64,000 nucleotides of DNA. Origin: Pontibacter roseus DSM 17521 (lineage in GTDB: Bacteria; Bacteroidota; Bacteroidia; Cytophagales; Hymenobacteraceae). Below the pieces are notes generated by a model, which did no database searches, was not told the origin of the DNA, and saw only the letters and a program-made list of their open reading frames with translations. This document shows, piece by piece, positions 25,150 through 32,209 of this stretch (the stretch's first letter is position 1; each line of letters starts with the position of its first letter). The stretch spans positions 181,705 through 245,704 of the forward strand of contig NZ_KB890762.1 in assembly GCF_000373265.1 (NCBI RefSeq), in the 5' to 3' direction. Made by a program: the position numbers and the translations under genes.

Positions 25150-27579
25150 TTAGTTGCCGGTACGATTCAGCTCGTCGAGGCTTACGTTGCGTTTCTTAGT
25201 CTCGAACTCCTTGCCCTTGTTGAAGCGGTAGCGCAGGTTGATGCGCACACTCTGGGAGCCATGGTACTGGATGATTCTGTTCAGGTTGCCTTCCTGACGG
25301 GTGGTCAAATCCAGGTTGCGGGTCTTGAAAATGTCCGTCACGTTCAGGCTCAGGTCTAACTTGTCATTCAGGAAGGAGCGCTTCAGGCCGGCGTCCAGCC
25401 ACCACATGTCGTCTATCTCAAACATGCCGTACACGGCTGGGCCCTGGTAGCCTGCGTTCAGTTCCAGGCGAACGTCGTGCGGGAGCTGTATGTTGTGGTT
25501 TGACTGTGCCATGAAGAATAGCTGCTCCCTGAGGAGGGACTGATTGTTTATCACGTTGGTGTAACGCTGGTGCGCCAAGGTGGCGGTGTTGTTCATGTCC
25601 CACTTGCCGGAGATGCGCACTGGGGCTACCATTGTGGCGCCAATGTTGCGGTAAGACTTCACGTTCTGCCGCTCAAACACAGTGGTGTTGTCTGCGCTGT
25701 TGAACACAGGTATCTCAGCTATGAAGTTCTTCGTCACGGCATAGGTCATCACCAGGTTGTAGTTCTTCTTCAGCGTCTGGGTCAGCTCATAGGAGTCGGT
25801 GTACTGCGGTTTCAGGTAGGGGTTGCCCGTCGCCCAGGTATAGGGGTCTATGTAAAAGATGAACGGGTTGAGGTTCTCATAGTAGGGTCGGTTGATGCGG
25901 CGGCTGTACTTGTAGCCTATTTGGTAGTTCTCGCTCACCTGCTGCTGCACGAACAGGCTAGGGAACAGGTCCAGGTAGTGGCGCTCGGTCAGCCGGTTCA
26001 GCGTGATGGAGTTGCCCTTGGAGTCAGTTTGCTCGGCTCTCAGGCCACCTTTCACCTGCCAAACCTTGCCGAATGATGTAGAGAACGTGGCGTAGGCCGC
26101 ATAGATATTCTCCTTGAAGATGAAGTGGCTGGTGCGGTTCGGGTCGAGCGTCTCGCGTGCATCTACCACCTCATAAAAATCCAGGGCATTGTCCGATACC
26201 ACATGGCTAGCCTTTGCACCCAGTTCCATTTTTGTCTTTCCCAGGGTCTTGCCAAAATCCACTTTGGCGGAGTAGATATCGTACGTAGCAGGGTTGTCGC
26301 TCGTCAGCAGTTCCTGCTCAAAAAGCTCACCTGACTGCTGGAAGAACTTCTGGTTTTCAAACGTCAGGTCGCTGTTGTCCAGGATGCGCACATAATCCAG
26401 GTCAGCGGAGAGGGTGGTGCCCACAGAGTCCAGCTTGCCGGCGTAATGCAGGTTGAACGTTCCGTTCTTGTAGGTATCCTGTATGCGGTTGAGGGAGTTG
26501 ATGTTCAGGTTGTCGGCTGGGTTGGGGCGACGAAGGTAAGAGTCAGTCCGGAACAGGTTGCTGTTGTCGGAGTACATCAGGTTGGCCAGGAAGCCCACGC
26601 TGTGCTGCTCGTTTAAATCGTAATCGGTGCCCAGGCGCAGCGAAGGGTTCCAGCGCTCCGATTCCTCATAGCCTTCCTGTAGCATGGTGACTTCCTCTAT
26701 TCCTCCGCTGAACACACGTTCCATGTCCATATTGCGATAGCGCATGCGGCGGGCAAGGTCGAAGCTGGCGGTGGTGTTCCATTTGCCGCTTTTGTGGCTG
26801 AGCTCAGCGCCGGAGGTATAGGTGCTCAGTTTGTTGTACTGGTAGCCGCCATACACGCTGCCGCTCATGCCCACCTGGTTGTTCTTCTTGAGGTTGATGT
26901 TGATGATACCCGACGTGCCTTCGGCGTCATACTTGGCAGATGGGTTGGTGATGATTTCCAGGTCCTTCAGGTTCTCGGCTGACATACCCTGTAACAGGTT
27001 CTGCAACTCCTTGCCTGAAAGATAGGACTGCTTGCCGTTTATCATCACCATCACACCCGGTTTGCCATTGAGTGTAATGTTGCCGTCCTGGTCCACCCAC
27101 ACGCCCGGCGACTTCTCCAGCACCTCGTAAGCGGTGCTGCCAGCAGAGAGGGCTGTTCCTTCCACGCTGACCACCATTTTGTCCGCTTCCAGGCTGATGG
27201 TGGGGCGCATGGCCTGTACGGTCACTTCCTTCAGTGTCTTCACATCCGGCTTCAATTGCAGCTTGCCGAAGTCCTTGGAGAAATCGGGTCCCGTCACCTC
27301 AAACGCTTCGGTCTGAAGGGGGGTATAGCCCAGTCCGCTCACCTTTAGCAGGTAGGTGCCCTTGGCAGGCGTTTTAATGCGGAAGCTGCCGTCCATCTCT
27401 GCGATGGCACCCGTCACGATGGCAGCAGTTGCCGGATTCACGACGGCCACATTCACAAAGCCAAGCCCCTCATTGTTCTCATCGAGGATAGTGCCCGAGA
27501 GCGTGCCCCCGTTCTGCGCGAAAGTGCTGGTAATGAGGCTTGTCAGGAGCAGGAGTGTGAGGTAGAATACTTTTTTCAT
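25150..27579 (-). CDS. TonB-dependent-receptor-like outer-membrane protein (beta-barrel-3 family)
   Basis: The 809-residue protein has a signal peptide (to about residue 21), a CarboxypepD-regulatory-like beta sandwich (LSGTILDENNEGLGFVNV), and a plug-like domain (EVTVQAMRPTISLEADKMVV, LEKSPGVWVDQDGNITLNG, MINGKQSYLSGKEL, IITNPSAKYDAEGTSGIINI). A long 22-strand-type barrel of the OMP_b-brl_3 family ends in VRINLRYRFNKG. Members sit in the outer membrane; many are thought to import or sense ligands, but this branch often lacks a clear TonB box. A short charged tail (KKRNVSLDELNRTGN) extends past the last strand. A good promoter lies 40 bases upstream. No SusD or transporter partner adjoins. 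Confidence 0.88.
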   Translation of the reverse strand: MKKVFYLTLLLLTSLITSTFAQNGGTLSGTILDENNEGLGFVNVAVVNPATAAIVTGAIAEMDGSFRIKTPAKGTYLLKVSGLGYTPLQTEAFEVTGPDFSKDFGKLQLKPDVKTLKEVTVQAMRPTISLEADKMVVSVEGTALSAGSTAYEVLEKSPGVWVDQDGNITLNGKPGVMVMINGKQSYLSGKELQNLLQGMSAENLKDLEIITNPSAKYDAEGTSGIININLKKNNQVGMSGSVYGGYQYNKLSTYTSGAELSHKSGKWNTTASFDLARRMRYRNMDMERVFSGGIEEVTMLQEGYEESERWNPSLRLGTDYDLNEQHSVGFLANLMYSDNSNLFRTDSYLRRPNPADNLNINSLNRIQDTYKNGTFNLHYAGKLDSVGTTLSADLDYVRILDNSDLTFENQKFFQQSGELFEQELLTSDNPATYDIYSAKVDFGKTLGKTKMELGAKASHVVSDNALDFYEVVDARETLDPNRTSHFIFKENIYAAYATFSTSFGKVWQVKGGLRAEQTDSKGNSITLNRLTERHYLDLFPSLFVQQQVSENYQIGYKYSRRINRPYYENLNPFIFYIDPYTWATGNPYLKPQYTDSYELTQTLKKNYNLVMTYAVTKNFIAEIPVFNSADNTTVFERQNVKSYRNIGATMVAPVRISGKWDMNNTATLAHQRYTNVINNQSLLREQLFFMAQSNHNIQLPHDVRLELNAGYQGPAVYGMFEIDDMWWLDAGLKRSFLNDKLDLSLNVTDIFKTRNLDLTTRQEGNLNRIIQYHGSQSVRINLRYRFNKGKEFETKKRNVSLDELNRTGN

Positions 27580-27618
27580 AGTGGTATTTTGTTAGCGTGT
27601 ACGGTGATACTGATGAAG

Positions 27619-27649
27619 CAAAGATATTATATAGTACTTTGTTATACAA
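27619..27649 (-). promoter_or_regulatory. Bacteroidota-type promoter for the beta-barrel receptor gene
   Basis: On the - strand TTG (27649-27647), a 20-base gap and TATCTTTG (27626-27619) match the consensus TTG-N19-21-TAnnTTTG exactly. Transcription would start near 27612, giving a leader of about 33 bases. Confidence 0.65.
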
Positions 27650-27859
27650 GGTACTGTTTGCAATTTTATATCAACCCTCAGATTTTATCCGTGAACAACA
27701 CTGGATTGCCGACGAACAGCGGCTACGAAAGAGGAGGGAGAAGATAAAGTATGAGGTGCGGCAGGAGACAGCAGCGGGCAGAGAACGCGGCTGAGCAGGC
27801 TAATGGGCAAAGCCCGAGGAGACAGGTATAGCTAATTGGAATGAGCGGATGGGGAAAGC

Positions 27860-28129
27860 TTACTTTGCCTCCTGCGCACCCGAACAGAGGGTCGTAACGT
27901 GGTACGGATGGCGTTTTTTGAGGAGTTGCAGCATATACCGGAAAACAAAGTAGCTCTCACGGGGCTTGTCCTGCTCTGGCAGGCTCTCCCTGTAGTCTAG
28001 CATCTGAAACAGAGCCTTGGGGTCGTGGTAGAGCAGAAAGCTGTACACGTTATAGAAGCACCTCCTGACGCCTTTCGGCTTCATGCTGTATCCCAATACC
28101 TCCTGTACGGCCTTCGCTTTATTTCTCAT
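27860..28129 (-). CDS. Small basic protein of unknown function
   Basis: This 89-residue ORF encodes a soluble, Lys/Arg- and Tyr-rich helical protein (MRNKAKAVQEVLGYSMKPKG; CFYNVYSFLLYHDPKALFQM; YFVFRYMLQLLKKRHPYHV). It has no signal peptide and no recognisable motif. It stands alone between the receptor promoter and the cytosine deaminase gene. The composition is coherent enough to support a real gene, but function is unknown. Confidence 0.45.
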   Translation of the reverse strand: MRNKAKAVQEVLGYSMKPKGVRRCFYNVYSFLLYHDPKALFQMLDYRESLPEQDKPRESYFVFRYMLQLLKKRHPYHVTTLCSGAQEAK

Positions 28130-28369
28130 GCCCTTAATGATGAAAATGTATATGTTTTATTACCAATAGCTTATGTCTTAAACAGAGAAGCCCAAAGATA
28201 CCTAGTATGCAGGGGCGGAAAAATGAGCAAGGTCATCTTTTGAAATATTTCAAGTATTTTGTCTGACAGGGAGGTAACGAGCTGCGGCTGATTTTATTCC
28301 TGCAGCCGTTGTACACATAATCAAAAACCTGCGTAGGAGGGGAAAACACAAACTAAAGCTATAAGGACT

Positions 28370-28807
28370 ATGGATGAATTTATGGAGGCGGCGCTGGCGG
28401 AGGCCAGAAAAGGCTATGCGGAAGGTGGTATACCCATTGGCTCTGTGCTGGTGCACCAAGGCAAGGTAATTGGCAGGGGGCACAACAAAAGGGTGCAGGA
28501 GGGAAGCGTGATTCTGCACGGCGAAATGAGCGCCTTGGAGAATGCGGGCAGGCAGCCAGTATCCGTGTACCGGGAGTGTGTACTCTACACGACACTCTCG
28601 CCCTGCCCCATGTGCTCAGGCACCATCCTGCTATATGGCATACCTCGGGTGGTGATAGGTGAAAACGAAACTTTCATGGGAGAGGAGGAACTGCTGCGTT
28701 CCCGGGGAGTAGACGTGACTGTGGTGGATAACCCGGAGTGCCGTGCGTTGATGCAGGAATTCATTGCGCAGAAGCCCGAACTCTGGAACGAGGACATCGG
28801 GGTATAG
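28370..28807 (+). CDS. Yeast-type cytosine deaminase (nucleoside deaminase family)
   Basis: The enzyme should hydrolyse cytosine to uracil and ammonia in pyrimidine salvage, using one zinc ion. The 145-residue protein has the zinc site His50 (LHGEMSALEN, with the proton-shuttling Glu52) and Cys79/Cys82 (TLSPCPMCSG). It follows the yeast Fcy1 protein along its length: GGIPIGSVLV, GRGHNKRVQEGS, YGIPRVVIGEN and the C-terminal WNEDIG. In yeast Fcy1 these correspond to His62, Glu64, Cys91, Cys94 and the Trp-x-Glu-Asp substrate loop, all shifted by 12. Bacteria normally use the unrelated amidohydrolase CodA. A tRNA-type or guanine deaminase is less likely because of the C-terminal loop. Confidence 0.85.
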   Translation: MDEFMEAALAEARKGYAEGGIPIGSVLVHQGKVIGRGHNKRVQEGSVILHGEMSALENAGRQPVSVYRECVLYTTLSPCPMCSGTILLYGIPRVVIGENETFMGEEELLRSRGVDVTVVDNPECRALMQEFIAQKPELWNEDIGV

Positions 28808-28843
28808 CAGCCAAAGTACTTAAAAAGGGGGGAGTGGTTGTTC

Positions 28844-29053
28844 TTATCTGAGCACTCCTTCGCGGTATGCCCAGCTTACCAATTGGTAGGTATGGGCGAA
28901 CTGCTTTTTGCGCAGCATGTTGCGCACGTGTTTCTCAATAGTGCTTTCCGTTACGTGTAATGTCTCTGCAATGTCATGGTGCGAATAGCCATCAGACAGC
29001 ATCCTTAGTACTTCACATTCCCGCTCACTCAGTAGTCGTATGTTTCTTTCCAT
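28844..29053 (-). CDS. Single-domain LuxR-type DNA-binding protein
   Basis: The 69-residue protein is just a GerE/LuxR helix-turn-helix: LLSERECEVLRMLSDGYSHH, DIAETLHVTESTIEKHVRNM and LRKKQFAHTYQLVSWAYREG. There is no receiver or sensor domain, and no room for one upstream before a stop. Free-standing LuxR domains act as transcription factors in other bacteria; here the target is unknown. It is convergent with the cytosine deaminase gene. Confidence 0.78.
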   Translation of the reverse strand: MERNIRLLSERECEVLRMLSDGYSHHDIAETLHVTESTIEKHVRNMLRKKQFAHTYQLVSWAYREGVLR

Positions 29054-29348
29054 GAAAAGAATCCTGTAATAAGTTTAACTTATCTCATGCTTCATAGCTT
29101 AGGTGGAATTATATAAAATTCCATACTATCTACAGAGGCAGCAATACCCACTTATGGGTATTTTTAGAGCAGGATATGATTAGATTCAATTCAATTCAAT
29201 CCTAATAAGGCAGGTATTTGTAACCATTTTTATAAGAATTATACTTAATTTCTTTGTTAGATGCTTCTGTGCAGCAACAAAATATAAAAGTTTAACGTTT
29301 TTGTATTAATAAAATAAGATACTTTATTTATGGTGTCGGAAAATCAAT

Positions 29349-29783
29349 ATGGGGTACACTAGTGTAGATATTGATAAGCAAAGCAACATGGTGTTGACTA
29401 AGTGGCTTCGGGCTGTTAACAGCCGTGAATACAGGTCTGGCATCAGCTATTTTTGCCGGATAATCAGAAAACACAGCGCAGCCTCCTGGATGGTGGACGC
29501 CACGCGCCTGTGCGCTCCTCCATTAAAAGACCAGAATTGGACAGTGAATAAAATAAGTGATTCTCTCCTCCAAACCCCTCTTAATCGGATTGCCTTTGTT
29601 ACGTCAAATGATTTGTTTATTGAAGTAGTGACAGAGAAGATAAAAGAGAAACTCCATCAGAAAACCAGTAACCAGATACTGATGGAAAGCTTCCGGACCT
29701 ATTCCCAAGCCTTTGACTGGCTGTTTGCCACTAGAGATAAAGAAGGTCTTTTCCGCGAGGATGTCATCCAAGGTCAGCATTAA
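29349..29783 (+). CDS. Protein of unknown function, paralogue of the gene at 20097
   Basis: The 144-residue soluble protein matches the 20097 product across its length: KWLRAVNSREYRSGI, SWMVDATRL, PPLKDQNWTVNKISDSLL, IAFVTSNDLFIEVVTEKI, KEKLHQKTSNQILMESF and FDWLF. The shared DQNW core and strand-helix order suggest one fold, possibly SpoIIAA/STAS-like, but that is inference. Its upstream region is very AT-rich, unlike the rest of the window. Two paralogues 9 kb apart suggest an expanded lineage-specific family. Confidence 0.6.
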   Translation: MGYTSVDIDKQSNMVLTKWLRAVNSREYRSGISYFCRIIRKHSAASWMVDATRLCAPPLKDQNWTVNKISDSLLQTPLNRIAFVTSNDLFIEVVTEKIKEKLHQKTSNQILMESFRTYSQAFDWLFATRDKEGLFREDVIQGQH

Positions 29784-30049
29784 TAAGCCTCTCCGCTCTA
29801 AACCTTTCTTCTGCCATTTTACTATACCTGCACGCGCTGTAACCCGTGCCAAGTCTGCTTGCAGAGACAATTACCTAGGGTTGAGGTATAAACTACCATT
29901 GTAGTAGGTATAATCTAGTATTTGTTTAGAAAAGTATCATTATACTTGATACATTTTGAATAATTTGAAATTTAAGTTGAACTTTCTGCTCTTTGGCGCT
30001 GTATAGTTTCAGAAGCACCCAACCAGTTTCATACAAACTTAGGAAGTTC

Positions 30050-30319
30050 ATGAAAGAATTAGAGAGAATTCACAACGCCTTGCATCACAGCAACACCCTT
30101 GTCCTGAAGAAAAGCGAAAAGGAAGTAGAGTGCTCCTTCATTAAGGAGGGGCTGGTGTATGACAACTTTCCAATCCAGAACAAAACCATTGCTAGTGCTT
30201 TGCAAGAAAAAAGCACGAACGGCATTGTGGAAGGTAGCAACTTTGAGAGGCTCCGCAATACCTACGACTGGTTTTCGGTGCACGTAAAATCCAAGATTCT
30301 GCTCGAGACACTGAAGTAA
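30050..30319 (+). CDS. Small protein of unknown function
   Basis: From ATG 30050, preceded by AGGAAG, the ORF encodes 89 residues (MKELERIHNALHHSN; KKSEKEVECSFIKEGLVYD; FERLRNTYDWFSVHVKSK). It is soluble, with mixed charge and no motif I know. The frame extends further upstream to 29993 but without a good start. It has its own terminator. Function unknown. Confidence 0.5.
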   Translation: MKELERIHNALHHSNTLVLKKSEKEVECSFIKEGLVYDNFPIQNKTIASALQEKSTNGIVEGSNFERLRNTYDWFSVHVKSKILLETLK

Positions 30320-30340
30320 GCTATACCATACCCATAGGAA

Positions 30341-30387
30341 TCCCTCTGTTTGCGTTGCCACGGCAGCGAGAACAGAGGGATTTTTTT
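30341..30387 (+). terminator. Terminator after the small protein gene
   Basis: TCCCTCTGTT (30341-30350) pairs with AACAGAGGGA (30371-30380); an imperfect inner stem (GTTGCC with GGCAGC) lies between. Seven Ts follow (30381-30387). Confidence 0.75.
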
Positions 30388-30448
30388 ATGCCTGCCCTAC
30401 AGTGGCTATACCTTGTAACCTCACTCAGGCCATTGGAGTACTGCCTGT

Positions 30449-30757
30449 ATGACATTTGCTTTCGCATTCCATCTGTTCCTGCATGTGGCGGTACCGCTGG
30501 CGGTGGCCGGGCTGTTCTTCAGGCCGGAGTTCAGGCGCGCCTCGCTGCTGCTGTTGGCTGGCATCTTGATTGACGTGGACCACGTGCTGGCCAATCCCAT
30601 CGTTGACCCGGACAGGTGTAGCGTGGGCTATCATTTGCTGCACCATTACTGGCTTATCCTTGTGTACTTCGTGCTGGCGCTCGTACCCAAAACACGCCTC
30701 ATCGGGATTGGGCTGATGATACACATTGTGCTGGACTGGCTGGAGTGTATCCGGTAA
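30449..30757 (+). CDS. DUF6122-like integral membrane protein
   Basis: The 102-residue protein has three or four hydrophobic helices (FAFHLFLHVAVPLAVAGLFF, ASLLLLAGILI, YWLILVYFVLALV, LIGIGLMIHIVLDWL). Conserved polar residues lie at the membrane face: LIDVDHVLANPIVDPDRCSVG, YHLLHHY and the terminal IHIVLDWLE. This is the pattern of the Bacteroidota DUF6122 family, which resembles the YdjM-type membrane-bound metal-dependent hydrolases (Asp/His clusters). No activity is established for the family; the metal-site idea is inference. Monocistronic, with a strong terminator. Confidence 0.65.
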   Translation: MTFAFAFHLFLHVAVPLAVAGLFFRPEFRRASLLLLAGILIDVDHVLANPIVDPDRCSVGYHLLHHYWLILVYFVLALVPKTRLIGIGLMIHIVLDWLECIR

Positions 30758-30782
30758 CAAGGTATAGCTTAGGTATAAAAAG

Positions 30783-30818
30783 AAAACCTCTCCCGCACCA
30801 GGCAGGAGAGGTTTTTTT
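30783..30818. terminator. Bidirectional terminator between DUF6122-like and DUF3347 genes
   Basis: AAAACCTCTCC (30783-30793) pairs with GGAGAGGTTTT (30805-30815), with a T-run to 30818. The two genes converge on it. Confidence 0.82.
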
Positions 30819-30835
30819 AGTTGGATAGCATTAAG

Positions 30836-31474
30836 TTAGTTCACCACCTCTTCGTTGCTGCCGCACTTGAGCATGCTGCTGCCGAAGTAGGGGTTACGGA
30901 TTTCCGGGTTGGTGCTCACCCAGTAGGCGCCCTGGTTGTTGTTCACCATAGGGCAGTGCTGGTAATATACCTTCTGGTCTGTAGCACCAAAGGCTTTGGT
31001 CAGCGAGAACACGGCTTCCGACAGGTTCTCCAGGTTGTTGCGCTGCTCGGCAATGTCAGCCGTGCCGGAAATGGCTGCGGCGCTCTGGCGTACCACTTCC
31101 ACCTGCTTCTCAGCAAATGCTTTCTGGTCTTCTACCTGCAGGGCAGCCACAGGCATGGCGTTGGCAGAGGCTAGCACAGCGGCGGCTGCTTCTTTGGCTG
31201 CATCGGCATCCGACTCTACCAGGGCATCTTTGAGGGTGATGTACTCATCCAGCAGCTGCGACAGGTTCTTGCGGAATGGGTCCGCCACCGAATCAAAGGA
31301 TGGGGTCTCCACCACTACAGTGCCAGCCGCCGGCAGGTTGTCGCCGTGCGCCATGTCATCGTGGTGCTCGTGGTCATGGGCTTCTGTTGTCTCTGCTGTG
31401 TTCTGGCTGTTGTCAGAACAGGAAGCGAATGCGAACGCGGCCAGGAAGGCTGCTACTACAGTTGTTCTCTTCAT
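30836..31474 (-). CDS. DUF3347 domain lipoprotein, probably metal-related
   Basis: The 212-residue lipoprotein has its lipobox in AAFAFASC (Cys19). A His/Asp-rich linker (HDHEHHDDMAHGD) follows and could bind metal. The helical DUF3347 domain occupies about residues 55-165. Its C-terminal signature reads YYQHCPMVNNNQGAYWV and IRNPYFGSSMLKCG. In Bacteroidota this domain often stands alone or is fused to CusB-type copper-efflux adaptors, which suggests a periplasmic copper or cation role. No efflux gene adjoins here. The start is ATG 31474; the upstream frame extension is not part of the gene. A good promoter precedes it. Confidence 0.82.
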   Translation of the reverse strand: MKRTTVVAAFLAAFAFASCSDNSQNTAETTEAHDHEHHDDMAHGDNLPAAGTVVVETPSFDSVADPFRKNLSQLLDEYITLKDALVESDADAAKEAAAAVLASANAMPVAALQVEDQKAFAEKQVEVVRQSAAAISGTADIAEQRNNLENLSEAVFSLTKAFGATDQKVYYQHCPMVNNNQGAYWVSTNPEIRNPYFGSSMLKCGSNEEVVN

Positions 31475-31580
31475 GTATCTAGTTGTTGAATAGACTTTTA
31501 TACATTCAATTATACCTGCTTGCGGCCTGGCAGGTGCAGTACAAACCTGCTTCCTACCCGACGTCAGGCGCGTTTTGTCG

Positions 31581-31613
31581 CAAAGGTAAGCATTTACCGG
31601 GTAATAGGACAAA
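31581..31613 (-). promoter_or_regulatory. Bacteroidota-type promoter for the DUF3347 lipoprotein gene
   Basis: On the - strand TTTG (31613-31610), a 21-base gap and TACCTTTG (31588-31581) fit the consensus exactly. The leader would be about 100 bases. A second TACCTTTG lies at 31676-31669 without a -33 partner. Confidence 0.6.
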
Positions 31614-31847
31614 CCAGTTCTAATTCAGAGCAGCTTGCCAATCAGGTAAATCAGTTCGTGTAATCTGGCAAAGGTATGTGTTACTACGCCCGATACGTTA
31701 CAGGAAACAGGAAGAAGTTTACACATTTTCAGGAAGGTAATAACGGCTTCTGTGTGGATGGGTGGCGTTTAGGAAGGAGCCATGACAGGTATGGCGGCAT
31801 GTCTGATTATGTGTATATTAGCAGGAAGAACAAATCAAGCTATACCC

Positions 31848-32189
31848 ATGGTGACAATCTATCATAACCGGATGTGCAGCAAAAGCCGCCAGACCCTGGA
31901 GTTGCTGCAGGAGCAAGGGCAGGAAGTGGAGGTGGTGGAGTACCTGAAGCAAACTCCCACCGCCGAGGAGCTAAGCCAGGTGCTGGCCAAGCTCCGCATG
32001 AAGCCTGAGCAACTGCTGCGAAAAGGGGAGCAGGTATACAAGGAGCAGTTCGCCGGCAAGCACCACTCCGATGAAGAGTGGATTCAGATAATGGTAGAGA
32101 ACCCGTCGCTCATTGAGCGCCCTATTGTGGTAAACGGTGACAAAGCTGCCATCGGCCGCCCACCCGAAAGCGTGCTGTCCATCCTGTAG
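31848..32189 (+). CDS. arsC: ArsC family (glutaredoxin-type) arsenate reductase
   Basis: The 113-residue thioredoxin-fold protein has the ArsC active-site cysteine at residue 10 in HNRMCSKSRQTLELL. The ArsC/Spx pattern follows: VVEYLKQTPTAEELSQVL, LRKGE, ENPSLIERPIVVNGDKAAIGRP, where the Arg of ERP is a known arsenate-binding position. It should reduce arsenate to arsenite with glutathione/glutaredoxin-like thiols; YffB-type proteins of unknown role share this fold, so function is probable, not certain. The start at 31848 is chosen by family length. No arsenite pump is adjacent, and arsR/arsM lie 30 kb away. Confidence 0.82.
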   Translation: MVTIYHNRMCSKSRQTLELLQEQGQEVEVVEYLKQTPTAEELSQVLAKLRMKPEQLLRKGEQVYKEQFAGKHHSDEEWIQIMVENPSLIERPIVVNGDKAAIGRPPESVLSIL

Positions 32190-32209
32190 CTATACCTGCA
32201 ATTGCTGAT

